DNA of 64,000 nt from Gordius sp. MW1 (Eukaryota > Nematomorpha > Gordioida > Gordea > Gordiidae), in the NCBI GenBank assembly GCA_964036665.1, contig OZ038528.1, forward strand, positions 3,726,501-3,790,500, in the 5' to 3' direction. Position numbers and translations under genes: made by a program. Positions 10,451 to 22,760 of the stretch are shown here, piece after piece. Position 1 is the stretch's first letter. The number at the start of each line of letters is the position of its first letter. Below the pieces are notes generated by a model, which ran no database searches, had not been told where the DNA came from, and saw nothing but the letters and a program-made list of their open reading frames with translations.

Positions 10451-12470
10451 CAGGCGCGTAGCCAGGACTCCCGGGGGGAGGGGAATTTCCAAAACATTTT
10501 TATAACATTTTTTTCAACATCAAAATTATAAAATCTGGTACAGGCGCGTAGCCAGGATTTTCTCGAGGGGGGGGGGAAGCTAGCAAATTTTTTTTACAGT
10601 AATTAAAAATCAAAATTAAACAACCAAAAAGTGGGGCTCGCTGCTGGGTCCACTCAGTAAGGGGTCGTGCAGGCTACCTTTCTAAATTAAGATTTTCAAG
10701 TAGGCCTGGGCGGACCATAATGAGATTTTTTATATAGTTTACCATTTTTTTGTCACCTTTCTATTTATAAAAATTCTAGAATTAGATCAAATTTTTTTGA
10801 AAATAAGACAAAATTAATTTTTGAAATTTAAAATTGTCATTTTGGACCCGGCTGTTGGGACCAGAGGTCAAATTTGTTTGGAATTTTCTGCCCGAACCCG
10901 GCCCGATTCAATTTTTTATCTTCCTTGCCCGCCCAAACCCTTCTAAGCCGCCCGGGCCCGTTTGAATCGTTAAAGCTGCCCGAATTGCCCGGCCTGAAAT
11001 ATAAAATTTGCCCGTTAAGCCCGAATTTATGCGATCCTAAACAGAGGTCAGATTTGTTTAAATATTTCTGCCCGAACCCGGCCCGGTTCAAATTTTTAAC
11101 TAAATGCCCGCCTGAACCCTTTTAAGTGTCCGCTCGGTGATGCCCGAACCATTAGAGCTGCCCGAACTGCCTAGCCCGATTAATAAACCGCAAAATTTTA
11201 ATAGATTAATTGCTAATGCATTGATGCCCGAACCATTAGAGCTGCCCGAACTGCCTAGCCCGATTAATAAACCGCAAAATTTTAATAGATTAATTGCTAA
11301 TTATAATGCATTTAGGTTTATAAAAACTAATTTAAATTAGTAATACTTAGTTTTTTTGATAAAAACTACTATACTTAATCATTAAATCACCTTCTTGCTA
11401 TAGAATATAATGGGGAAATTTTTTATTTGAAGCACAAAAATGGTATAGGATTTAATTATGTATTATAAAAATAAGTAATAGCGTAGATAAGGGAATAAAA
11501 AGGGCGAATTGCGAAATGGGGCAAAAAAAGTGATATGGAAATTAAATATTATAGAAATTAGAAAAAAGTAATAGCGTAGATTAGGGAATAAAAAGGCGAA
11601 TTGCAAAATGGGGAAGCTTTGTTAAATCAAATTTTATTTGTTGAAAGAATTAAATGTAGAATAATTAAATTTAGCACTTATTTGTTTTAAGTCTAGACGG
11701 CACAGGCGAACAATGAAAGGGCTACATACTATCATTTCCATAAGTGTAGCTAGGGATCTGAAAGAAATGGAGTCGGGCAAAGATTATCAAATAACTTGGG
11801 AAGGGGTGGCAAAATTATGCTATTTTAGCATTTTAAGCATTCTCGACATATAAATAAATAATAAAGTAACAAAATAATATACTATGTTTTTAATTAAAAT
11901 ATGCCCGAATTGCCCGAATCTTATCAGCGTGCCCGCCAGGGTCCACCTAAAATTTAAAATTTAAGACAGTTACCCGGCCCGGCCCACAGGCCGGGCAATC
12001 TGGTCTCTGGTTCGGACAGCATTAGTGAATTGAGCAATTAAAGAGTTTTGGCTGGCCTTGGCAGCAATTTAGTTATCAAACCGTGATGGGTTTTAGCAGA
12101 AAATTTTAGACAAATATGATAAATGATAAAAGTATTAATATTATATAGAATGAGGAAGATTATAATAATCGCTTAGTTATCTACTTCCTGGGGCGGTCTG
12201 GTGTTTTCACGGGAAATAAATGTTCAAACAAGTTTTTTTTTATAGCAATTTTCGCAATCATACTCGGAAATTTTACAATGCATTTTGTCAAAAATTAAAT
12301 CAAAAAAATTAAATGCATATACTATGTTTCTAGGTTTTTATAAGTGTCTTAAAGTCTATGATGTAACTAAACTATAATATTTTAACCCATTTAATTTAGT
12401 TATTAAAAAAACTTTTCAAATTTTGGCCCGGGGGGGATTTCCCGTCCCCCCCCCCTTATTTACGCCACTG
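10451..12470. mobile_element. hAT-like element with perfect 8-bp target duplication
   Basis: The left end CAGGCGCGTAGCCAGG (10451) and the right end TTTACGCCACTG (to 12470) are inverted. Both sides are flanked by the identical 8-bp direct repeat GGCAACAA (10443-10450 and 12471-12478), the hAT hallmark. A second left-end-like sequence, CAGGCGCGTAGCCAGG, sits at about 10541. No transposase remains. A different hAT-like element (10862-12009) is nested inside. Confidence 0.8.
10862..12009. mobile_element. Nested GC-rich hAT-like element
   Basis: The left end is CAGAGGTCAAATTTG and the right end CAATCTGGTCTCTG. The flanking 8-mers are GTTGGGAC (10854-10861) and GTTCGGAC (12010-12017), a target duplication with one mismatch. 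Inside are several 'gcccgaacccggcccg' blocks and two internal duplications: a block of about 180 bp (10865 and 11044) and an 83-bp block (about 11140-11222 and 11223-11305). The runs of Pro/Asn codons in all frames are not coding. Confidence 0.7.
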
Positions 12471-12478
12471 GGCAACAA

Positions 12479-13235
12479 ATAATCTAAAGTTAAGCAATAT
12501 ATAATATTATCACTAATTTTTGATTTTTTTCTGTCAGGAATATAAATAATTCTGTTTTGCAATTATCTTATACAAGTTATATATCATTGTCACACTTAGG
12601 TTCTCCATTGTATACTTAAGCACACAAATTTTGTATAGGTTAGTTTAATATTACTATATATTGCAATTCTAACAAACAGTATAATATGTATTGTATATAT
12701 CAATTATATATTCTATATACATACAGATAAGCACACTTTATTGCAACTATTATGACTTTTCGCCAGCTGCCCATTTCGCCAGGTGGGCTGGATTCACAAC
12801 AGCTTATAGACCAATAAAACCACACATTGCCGAACAGCTGATAATTTTTTAGCAAATATAGCAAGGTGCATTTTGTGGGAAATCGCAACCAAACAATATA
12901 ATTTAGCATAATGTATTGTTCTAATTTACTTATTTTTGTTTTAATTTGTAAATTAAGCTATTAGTCTTATTTTTTCTTTAATATTTTATCGTGGAGAAGT
13001 ATAAATATACCTGTTCTTAAGTTTTTCCTACAATATGGGAGCTATTTTGGTGTCTGAATGATTTTAATAGTAAAAATCAGCTTTTAGGCAGTTTATGCTT
13101 TTATTAGTCTATGCACCAGCTGCAATTATTAAAATAACACTCAATTTAGAGTATTAAAGGATATCAAAAAAGATATTTTATCCTTTCCAATGGTATTCTA
13201 TCTTACTACAGAATTATCTTTCCATACTATTATCT
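12479..13235. other. AT-rich spacer, no feature recognised
   Basis: No coding or repeat-end signals found, apart from a short 'cgccagctgcccatttcgccaggtgg' near 12758 that echoes the 'ctggcgaaatgggta' at 10405. This may be the other end of an older element around 10380-12785. Confidence 0.35.
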
Positions 13236-13239
13236 ATCG

Positions 13240-13790
13240 GTGAGTCCGAGTCCGACGCTCAAACTAACTAACCATGGAAGGCCTTCCAGTCCTCTTACCC
13301 CAATCTCAATGGAGAATCGATAGCCCCTCAACCCAACTGCATCGTAAATAAATAAGCCCGAGTCCGACGCCCAAACTAGCAAACCATGGAGAGCCATCTA
13401 GTCCTCTTACCACAATCTCAATGGAGAATCGATAGCCCCTCAAACCAACAGCATCGGAAATAAATAAGCCCGAGTACGACGCCCAAACTAGCAAACAATG
13501 GAGAACCTTCTAGTCCTCTTACCACAATCTCAATGGAGAATCGATAACCCCTCAACCCAGCTGCATCGTAAATAAATAAGCCCGAGTCCGACGCCCAAAC
13601 TAGCTAATCATGGAGAGCCTTCTAGCCCTCTTACCACAATCTCAATGGAGAATAGGTAGCCCCCAACCCTACTTCATCGTAGATAGATTTTCTTTCCACA
13701 CCATCTATCCGTGAGCCCGAGTGGCCCAAACTAGCGAAACAAAGAAAACCTTCAAGTCCACTTACCACAATCTCAAGGAAGTGTCATATC
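13240..13790. repeat. Tandem repeat, ~112-bp period, about 5 copies
   Basis: The unit begins 'gcccgagtccgacgcccaaactagc' (seen at about 13357, 13468 and 13579, spacing 111-112 bp). It also holds 'ctcttaccacaatctcaatgg' and 'agaatcgatagcccctcaacc'. Flanking copies are partial and more diverged. The sequence is non-coding; open frames across it simply follow the period. Confidence 0.9.
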
Positions 13791-14019
13791 CTTAATATGT
13801 ATATGCTTATATTAGTCGCATGCAGGCATTGCTTTTACTTTAATGCTTCCTATAAACTAACCACTAACCTACTAACAACTGAACACGTAACCTTTTTAAC
13901 GTGGCCCGAGTTGCACCAATGGTGTCAGATGGGACTCATTCTTAGCTTGCTAATTTAGCTAAGCTCTTGTTTGTCATCGGGGCTTATATATATATACATA
14001 CTCAATTTCGAGTGCGCTT

Positions 14020-14092
14020 TTTGCTCTATTCCATGCCATGTAGAAACAATATTAAATAAGACACTAATTTGGTTATATATACACTTAAATGT
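14020..14092. repeat. Long-range direct repeat, copy 1
   Basis: 'gctctattccatgccat' followed by 'attggttatatatacacttaaa'-type sequence, about 70 bp, recurs at 18367-18440. The two copies are 4.35 kb apart and bracket a MITE and the decayed LINE at 16030-18120. Confidence 0.6.
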
Positions 14093-14093
14093 G

Positions 14094-14255
14094 CGTAGCC
14101 AAGGGGGGGGGGATGGGCAAGGGCGGCTACCCATCTAAATCCAAATATTGGTAAAATTTATTAAATTTAAGGCTAACATTTTAAAAAATATCATTATGCC
14201 CCTCCCTTAATAATTATTGCCCCCTCTAATTCTAAAGCCGGCTATGTCCATGTAC
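14094..14255. mobile_element. GGGCGTAGCC-type MITE
   Basis: Left end 'tgcgtagccaaggggggggg', right end 'ccggctatgtccatg', about 160 bp, with the 'attatgccc(c)tccc' core shared by members at 18985, 43394, 44488, 54176, 59214, 59774 and 63110. It inserted at the edge of the 14020-14092 repeat. Confidence 0.6.
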
Positions 14256-14259
14256 ACAC

Positions 14260-15350
14260 ATCTTTATAGAATGCGACTTGGAAGTAATAACGGACATAAA
14301 ATTTTTGCTCCTTCACTTTGTTATAGTTAATGTTCTAATCACATGCCAACCGAGATAGGTATATATAGGCCAGAATAATAGCTAATATACAAAGACTTCT
14401 TTATTAATTGCATTCTCAAGTGAAATTCTGTTAACTAATTCGCACATACGTTAGTGTTTGGAGTGTTTAAAATCAATACAATTACACAAATTGCTTCAAA
14501 TTCCTAAGCTAGTTCTAGTCGAATTTGGACAATGTTAGTTAAAAAAATCTCCCATCTCTCATGTCTTATTCAAATTTTTTACATGTATATGACCAAGATC
14601 AATTATTGTGCTGATTCCACCCCTTTAAAATGTATATGATTTCTTCATAAACGTATTAACCTTAAAATGTTCCGGATTTTAATAAATTCAATATCTATAT
14701 AATTTTATATAATTAAATAATGTTTTACCAACTGCTTCATTCAACAAATATGAAATATTCCTTTCTTTAATATGAGATATGATGTGCTATTCTATTTTTT
14801 CAATATTATAGATATGTGAACTTTGATTCCATCGGGCACAATCGTTCAATAAGTTTTGCTCAGTTACCTAGAGATATACCTCTTTCATAAAATTAGTTAA
14901 ATATGGTTTTCACTAAATCCTTTATTCTACATGTAACAAACTTGTTGGCCTCAAAAAAACTGTTTTATAATACATGGTCCCCTTCTGCTCGTTGTATCTC
15001 CTCTGGGAAAATCCCACCTTCTGGCCCTCTTACTCCACCTCTTGCCTCTATAATAGAGGGTGCTCCTCATGATGCCACTTGCACGTTGTAAGAAAGACAA
15101 AAAAAAAAAAATAAAAGATTATGACGCTAGAGTTTAAGGATTAGTTAATGATTAAGGGTTACGTTATTAGGATTATATTTATGGATATTTTTACTTACCT
15201 TATAACTTATTTATTCATATCTTTATTTCATGATAAACGTATTACTATCCCAAAGAATCCGCGAGAAAAATGATATGTATATATGATAATTATTCTAACA
15301 AAAGAAATATATATATGCGGATTCTCTATCATGTGAGGTATCATATGATG
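14260..15350. other. Non-coding stretch, nothing recognised
   Basis: AT-rich sequence. An open frame at 14903-15091 has no similarity I recognise and no codon pattern to support it. Confidence 0.4.
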
Positions 15351-15600
15351 TAAACACGCGTATGTATTCCTACGCGTTTACAAATAACTACGAGCTAAAT
15401 AATGATGGGAACACTCGTATTAGGATCTCACTATATAAATCGCGTAGAGAGCGATGGGGGAGAGGGACTACGCGTATACATAAAGATGCGTATACATTAA
15501 AATGCGTATACCGTAAGATGCGTATACAGACACTAACAAATAAGAGAGAGATGATGGGGGGGGGGGAGTAAATACGCGTGTGAGGCGTCTGTAGTAAGCA
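15350..15600. repeat. Region of repeated (a)tgcgtatac motifs
   Basis: 'acgcgtatac' or 'atgcgtatac' occurs at least five times between about 15466 and 15530, with an inverted pair near 15353-15382 (acgcgtatg ... ctacgcgtt). A related 'acgtgtat' cluster lies at 28740-28850. It may be the end of an unclassified element. Confidence 0.45.
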
Positions 15601-15619
15601 ACTACAACACACGTCCAAC

Positions 15620-16030
15620 TCAGATCCTCAATCCTTGGACAGCCTCATTAGTACCACCCCTTTTGACTATTCTTGAAGTGATTCATTCTTAGCCTTTCCC
15701 AACCCATTTCAAGAATTCCTAGGGGTGCTCGGTTGGCTAAATAGTTTTTAATCAATATAATAACTTCCATAACAAACTCTCCTACAAATCTCACTACCTG
15801 GGATAAACTTTTTAGACTAACCTTTCACACCTAATTTAAGAGGACCCAACTTTCAAAATCTGTCCAAACATATTAAATACGCCTTTTTAAATTTCAATAT
15901 TTATATAATTTTTAAAATACCCCCCAGCACAAACAATCCTTAAACTCCCCCACTGCTAAGCAAACAGCTAAATAAATTTCAAAAAAAATTGATAGCTTAA
16001 AAGTGACCTAAGAATATTTTATGACAATGG
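15620..16030. other. Non-coding stretch before the LINE
   Basis: No clear features. It may be the decayed 5' part of the LINE remnant that becomes recognisable at about 16030. Confidence 0.3.
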
Positions 16031-18120
16031 TTCATGCTCCTTACTCCCTTGATTCCCACCAACAACTCAAATCTAAACATCCCCCATCCTCATCGGCAGA
16101 TAGACTCCTACCTCAGCCACTTCCATAAAATTTAACTCTTCCTACATTCCGGAAGCCATCAATTCCTTTCCCATCGACTCTGCAGCAGGCCTTGATAGTT
16201 TCCGCCCCGTTTATTTACAAAACTTTAACCTTTAAACGTGAACGCTACAATTTTACTCAACTCTACAACGTCCCTATGCAATTTAATTGTCAAAGGAAAT
16301 ATTCCTAATAAAATAATCCTATATTGTTTTTGCGCTAAACTTGTCGCTATCAAAAAACCTGATAATTCGGGAAGACCCATTGCTATTGGCAGTGTTTTCC
16401 GACGAATTATATCAAAACTAATTTTTAAGACAATCAAATCTAGTTTAAGCGACAAGTTAATTCCTCATCAATTAGGATTGGGAGGCCGCCAGTTACGGTG
16501 CGCGGATAAGTCTACAACAAATTCTCGCCAACTGCATGGTTAAACTGGTTGCCAATGCTTCCAATAACATTCACCGAGAAACAATAACAAGTTCCTTCGT
16601 TGATGAGTTCCCAAAGTTTCAAAATTACTCGTTTAAGTTACTGTTGTATATGAGAACTAAAGTTTGGGGTCTTTTTAGTTGAATCGGCAGAAGGTACTCA
16701 ACAGGGTGACCTTCTAGGTCCACCTTTGCTTTGCCTAGGGATCAAAAATTTAATATAATCTCTCTCTAACCAATGCTCTTTCTCATTAAACGTCTGGTAC
16801 CTAAACGATGCCACCTTATGCGGCCCTCCGGAATAAATTTCCAAGCCCATACTTTTAATCCAAGATTATGAAGCCGTCCTAAACCTGAAATTAAATATCT
16901 CTAAATGTGAGATATTTTAGTGACAGATACCGACCTATTATTTTTTAACCGATTTTAAAAATTGGAAGAGTTATAATCATATAAGCTCTCCAATAGTTGG
17001 CCAAATCGCTTTAAAAGGTTTCTGCATAGTGACTTATTAACCGTAATCTCGAAGATGGAAATTCTCAATACCCTCCAAAAATATCACGCATTTTACATTA
17101 TCTAAAATTATTTTAATATCTCCAAAATTCAACATTGCTTCCGTTCCTGATCAGTTTTTATACTGCCCGAGATTTTAAAAAGTTACGATAGCTTTATGTG
17201 AAACACTCTAGAAGCAATCCTCAACATTAAATTCAGAACTTCTTCGTGATTCCAAGCCTCATTACCTACAGATGGCGGCTTAGGCATACGCCCAGCCACC
17301 TCTCATTAGCAGCCTTCATTTCTTCATATATATCCGCCCATCTTTTAAGCCACCGATTAATTACACCAAGTGAGTTTACATCGTATGTCTGGTATGCCAA
17401 CGTCAATCCAGGGACCCCCTTGCACATAACCTTAAAAAAAAAGGATTGTGACGCAGGCGCCATCGCGCTCCATTGATTACCTCTTATCGAGTTACGCCGC
17501 CCGTCAGCACTTCAACCTTAAATCTTTAATTTTGGATGGATCGGGTCACGAGTGGCTAGATCCTTATCCTACTTTCTGGATTGGTGTTGAAGGACCCTGA
17601 GCTAGCATATTCCAACGCCCTTAGACTAAGAATTCCCTAAAGGAATATTCCTGCAGCGACTGCCCTCAGAAGGTAGACATTTATGCAAGGCACCACGTAC
17701 ACCGCTTTTAAAATACATACGAAAAGGTGAATAGCCTTATCCAAGCCGCTCTTAAAAAAGCCAATACTCCGTCCGTTTCAGAGCCGTCAGACCCTTCGTT
17801 GAAAGGATGGATGCGACTAGACGGCTCTACCCTGATCCCTTGGCAAAATGGTCTACTACTTAATATGATTTTACTTGCATAGACATTTTCGCCTCCTCTA
17901 AACAGAAATACAACGCTCTGACCCTCGGTGAAGAACGCAAAACGTTAAAATGCCAGGCCCTCCTACCCTCTAATATCTTTACCACTATCGTTGCCTCGTT
18001 TTTTGGGACTATTAATCCGGTCGCCATTAAGCTTTTTAAAAAATCAGCCTTCGCTGTCCGCCCTCTAAATATTCTGCAAGTTTTTTACTTAAACAAAAAG
18101 TTAGTATTTTTATAGCATAG
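16030..18120 (+). pseudogene. Decayed LINE with RT and restriction-like endonuclease
   Basis: The order of recognisable pieces is as in an R2/NeSL/Hero-like ORF. 'SAAGLDSFRP.YLQ' at about 16180 precedes the RT. KKPDNSGRPIAIGSVFRRII lies in the frame 16238-16543. EGTQQGDLLGPPLLCLGI lies near 16690. The RT active-site segment near 16795 reads WYLNDATLCG, where family members have YLDD, so one catalytic aspartate is asparagine. At about 17650 there is a Cys/His cluster (CSDCPQK...ARHH). The endonuclease block follows at 17808 (RLDGSTLIPW, with Leu replacing the Pro of RPDG). Frameshifts separate these pieces. The clade is tentative. Confidence 0.75.
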
Positions 18121-18366
18121 TACATTTTTAAATCCCTGGCCGACAGCTGGCAACTTTTAATAGGTGACACATGCGACGCATTTGAATTATATTTTTATTT
18201 TGTTCAATATCCATCCGCTCTTATATTTTTCCAATTTTAACACCTCGTCTTTATAATGTTCGTACGTCAAAGAAACAAACATATACGTTAAATAAATATG
18301 ATACGCTGAACACACCAGCTACCATTAATAAAGCAACACTCAATAAAGTGCGCTTATGGATCTATT

Positions 18367-18440
18367 AACAATTTTGCTCTATTCCATGCCATCTAGAAGC
18401 GATATTAAATTAGACACTAATTTGGTTATATATACACTTA
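18367..18440. repeat. Long-range direct repeat, copy 2
   Basis: Matches 14020-14092 over about 70 bp with few differences. A duplicated host segment is as likely as an element end. Confidence 0.6.
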
Positions 18441-18984
18441 AAATGTTATTTCTATGTTACTGTTTGTATGAGTTTGATCTTAAAACACTGCGACTATGTT
18501 ATAACTATGCTATAAATACAAGACTAAAACTAGGTGTCAGAAATTAGAACTAACATCTTAAATGTTTAAGCTGCTACAACAGGACACTTTTGTAGTATGG
18601 GACAAGTGGAAATGTTGTCTTATATTCATAGAATTTTATTGTGACTATTTTTGAGATTGCCATCTCCAAGGTGCTCAAAGGGCGGGACGTTGCTATTTAA
18701 AAGTAAATAAAATAAGCAATGCCAGCCTTTTATGAGTCTTAATATGGTTATGGTACAAACTTATTAGTAGCAAAAATCGTATTATTCATTTCAGACCTGA
18801 CTTAAAGACAACATATGTTGGTGGCCTAAGACCAATAACGGTTAAAATTAAAACGTTTTTACCGCAGCGCATGGCCATGAGTAAATAACAAGAGACATTC
18901 CACTGAAGTGGCACCTATGACAATTAGTCATACTGATTATTAGAAACGATATTTATGGTTAAAAGTATAACAGAGTGGCATAAG

Positions 18985-19140
18985 TGTAACCGGGGGGGAA
19001 GGGAGGGAGGGGCGCCTGCTTTCTCTAAAAAAATTTGTTAAAAAAATTATGGCTAGGAATTCAAAAAATGTTTTTTTGCCCGTCCCTAGATCATTATTGC
19101 CCCCCCCCCTCTAATTCCAACGCTGGCTACGCCCATGCAG
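18985..19140. mobile_element. GGGCGTAGCC-type MITE
   Basis: Degenerate left end 'agtgtaaccggggggg', clear right end 'ctggctacgcccatg', and the family core 'ttatggctaggaattcaaaaaatg' and 'tcattattgccccccccc'. Confidence 0.6.
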
Positions 19141-19486
19141 AGTGGGATAAACACAACATCCCTGTTAACGACACTCTTAATGATTTTTAAATAATATTAC
19201 CTTTTTGGACCCTTTTTTAATTAGTGCCGCTTGGTCCGACGTAATATGATATTTTATCTCAGGTTGGGTGAAGACTCCAAAATATATATGTGGATATAGT
19301 CCTGGCTCCAACCTACTATATGAATAAGAAAAATCTTTAGTACACGCCATATAAGTACGGGATTCCCAGACAAAGTATAAATTAAAGGGGAAGGACCTAA
19401 GATTGATACGAATAACCTTAAATATAGATGTATGGTCCGTAACTAGCCCACAAAATCTAAATAATAATATTTTCGATGTGTAAGTG

Positions 19487-20078
19487 TAGTGGTGTTAAAT
19501 TGCTAACTAGCTTCAACTACAAACGCGAGCACGCACACTGAGCTGTTTAATATGCTAGTGAGCACAGAGTGCTCGCTGTTCGGTGCACTAGGCAGAACGG
19601 TTCTCCCCCCGGTGAGAAAGAGGGTAAAAATAAGCCCCTCCTCGGGTGAGAAAGAGGGTAAAAATTAGGGAGGGTAAAAAGGGGGGGGGGCAAAATACCC
19701 CCTCCCCTTTGGTAAGAAAGAGGGTAAAAAACAGGGGGGGGAGCAAACCAACGGGACAAAAAAAGGGAGGGGGGGGGGCAAAGTTCTTAATTTATTTATG
19801 ATATATAATATGAGCAAATATTGTAAGTTACTAAATTATAACAGATAGCAAATAAATCTTCCATATGCTCGAGTTGAGTGCTATGGGTATCTGCTCAATG
19901 CTTTAACAGATTTAGCTGCTTCGACTAACCTCTCGAACATTTTTATATGCTACTGTTCTGCCTAGTGCACTGAACAGCGGGCACTCATTGTGCTAACTAG
20001 CATATTAAACAGCTCAGTGTGCGTGCTCGAGCAAAGCACATAGTTAGCATTGCTCACGCGAGCAATTTAACAACTCTA
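19487..20078. mobile_element. Fold-back hAT element with ~110-bp terminal inverted repeats
   Basis: The ends TAGTGGTGTTAAATTGCTAA and the inverted AGCAATTTAACAACTCTA extend into inverted repeats of over 100 bp (about 19487-19600 and 19951-20078). Shared blocks include 'gcacgcacactgagctgttt' and 'gtgcactaggcagaac'. The perfect 8-bp target duplication TGTAAGTG flanks it (19479-19486, 20079-20086). The middle is a G/A-rich imperfect repeat of 'ggtgagaaagagggtaaaaa'. There is no ORF. Confidence 0.85.
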
Positions 20079-20339
20079 TGTAAGTGTATGGATGAATCGA
20101 ATTATACTATTATCATTTTAGCCAGGCCGCTCCTAAAAAGAGTAAGGGTCTTGCCCGGGACGAATTTTGAAATAACCCTAGATTCTAAACCTGGGTGCTT
20201 GCTTGAAAATTAAAAATGTTTATATATTAGTGTTTTAATTTGATATTTTTATATAACTTACTTATTTAGCAATTATATAAAACTCATTTTATAGTAGTTT
20301 GTATGTTAAATCTTTTTTACAGTTGGGACATAATTATAA

Positions 20340-22760
20340 CACTACATACGACGGTCCCAAGTCCGTGTGCAAAAAGTGGAGGTTTGGCGTCAGGTCGGAA
20401 ACCGGCTATAAAAACCAACTCTAAAATTATGATAGATTCAAACAAGATTTTACAAGAAAAGGCTAGAGCGTCCTCCACAAACGACGCGCACTGCATACCC
20501 CTCCCGTGTAATGTGAAAAATACATTAGGGTTACTGCCCAACTCACAACGAAGGCGGTTAAGGAAATTAGTTGTTGAAAGAATGCGAATAACGTGCTGGA
20601 ATGTGGGAACGTTGACGGGAAGAGCATCGAGGTCGCAAATGCTAAAAAGAAAAAAGGTACACATCGCCTGCCTACAAGAGACGAGGTGGAACAGAACGAA
20701 AGCTCGGGCATTAGGAGAAGGATACAAGCTTTTCTACAATGGGACACCAAATCGTAGAAACGGGGTCGGTATCGTTCTAAGCGAGTCGTTCAAGGACAAG
20801 GTGGTAGAAGTCAAGCGTTGTTCCGACAGGTAGTGGGTAAAGATTGCAGATCAAGGGGGCCTCCTAACCGTTATGTGCGCGTATGCTCCCCAAATTGGGT
20901 GTTCAGAATCAGAGAAAGACATATTCTTCGATTCATTAAAAAGGGAAATACAAGGAATAGTACAGGAAGAAAGGCGAATTCTTGGGGCAGATTTTAATGC
21001 TCACGTAGGGAAAGATCGCTTAGGGTATGAACGCAATCATGGAAGCTATGGTTATGGTCTGAAGAACAAAGAAGGGTAAAAACTTCTCTAAGTGTCCCAA
21101 GCTATGACATGGCGATCGTTAACACCTATTTTCAAAAGCGCAAAGATCATATTGTGACCTATAGAAGTGGAAAGCATTTTAGTCAAATTGCCTATTTGCT
21201 TATAGGGCGAAAGGACTTATGGAGTATCAAGGATTGCAAAGTAATACCGGGAGAAGAAATCGCCAGGCAACATCGTCCCCTTTTTATGGATCTTGACAGA
21301 AGAGTATTTTCCGAAAGAAAAAAGGTCTATGAACCTCGAATTCGATACGAAAGGCTAAGGGATACGTCGACAAACGAAGAATACCATCAAAAAGCCTCCT
21401 CACTCTTGGGTGCAAGGAAGTTGCAAAGGGACGTAGACGACAATTGGGAGACGCTATCTAAGGACATTAAGGAAACAGCGATTGTTCTAGGACAGACCAA
21501 AGGGGGCAAAGCTATGAATAGGGAACTATGGTGGTGGGATCAAACGGTTAAAGATTTCATCGAAAGATAGAAAAATCTATATAGACGGTGGCATAAATCA
21601 AAAAGAATATAGGGACGCAAAGAGGGCCGCAAAAAAGGCCGTTGCAAAAGCGAAGAATGCCGCGTACCCCGAGATGGCAGACAAACTGGATCATAAAGGG
21701 AGCGATAGGCTTATGTACAAATTGGCTAAGAAAAGGGAGAAGAAAAGTCGCGGTGACAAGGATTCTCTTCCCAATTGAGCCAAATATAAGCATGGTCGAA
21801 CTCTTTCAGGAGGATGAAGTTAGGATACAAATGAACAAGATGCAAAAAGGAAAAGCAAATGGCCCAAATAGAATACTTATGGATTTGCTCGGATGTGGTG
21901 AAGAAGGAGGCACCACCATGACGAACCTCCTTAACAAGATATTGGTAGAAGAGCGAATTCCTAATCAATGGAGAGCAAGCACGATTGTACCCTTATTTAA
22001 AGGCAAAGGGGACCCTCAAGACTGTGGCAATTACAGAGGTAAGCTTGCCACTCCTTGAAGCTTATGGAAAGGATCTTCGTAACAAGGCTGAAAAACGAGG
22101 TGGAAATGTCAGCTAATCAATTTTGATTTGTGGCTGGCGAATTTACAATCGAACCAATCTTCGCCCTAATACAAATGAGATAAGTATGATGAAAAGAGGA
22201 AAGACCTACATATGGTTTTTATCGACTTGGAGAAAGCTTATGACACGGTCCCCCGCGATTTAATATGGTGGTGCCTGAGAAACAAAATATCCCTGACGCA
22301 TATATACGGCTTATGAAAAATATTTATGAAGCCTAAAACTCTTGCGTTAGAACGACAGTTGGAGACTCTAAATCTTTTCGGGTTAAAATTGGATTACATC
22401 AAGGATCTGCTTTAAGTCCCTTTTTATTTATATAATTATAGACACAATAACGAGGGACATTCAAAAGCCATCGCCATGGTGTATGCTATATGCCAATGAT
22501 ATAGTACTATACGAGGAAACAAGGGAGAAAGTTCGATGAAGCCAAAAAGTGGTCAAAGCGCTTAGCTGAATATGGTTTGAAGGTCAACGATCGAAAAACG
22601 GTATACATGGAAATGAACGTTACAGGCACCCCATCACTGGATGACCATCTAAAGTACCCAAAAGTAGACAGATTTACATACCTCGGCTCGATACATTAAG
22701 AGGGAGGTTGCTAAACGGAAATCAATGCCCGGATCCAAAAAGGATGGCGTAAATGGCGAA
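20340..22760 (+). pseudogene. RTE-like LINE, EEP endonuclease and RT, several frameshifts
   Basis: The best LINE copy here. An EEP endonuclease starts with MRITCWNVGTLTGRA (20581). CLQETRWNRTKARALGEGYK and RRNGVGIVLSESFKD (to 20830) follow, then FNAHVGKDRLGYERNHG (about 20985). After a frame change comes a linker coding for REWWWD-like sequence (about 21525). The reverse transcriptase follows: 'IPNQWRASTIVPLFKGKGDPQDCGNYRG' in pieces near 21950-22040, FIDLEKAYDTVPRDLIWW at 22215-22275, and the LHQGSALSPF block near 22395. A TAG at 20831, a stop at 21568 and later frameshifts disable it. It ends before a C-terminal basic motif, so it is also 3'-truncated relative to the copy at 660-1655. Confidence 0.85.

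Noticed and set aside
20317-20750. Minus-strand open frames opposite the LINE endonuclease
   Set aside because: Shadows of the plus-strand EEP domain, which has recognisable motifs.
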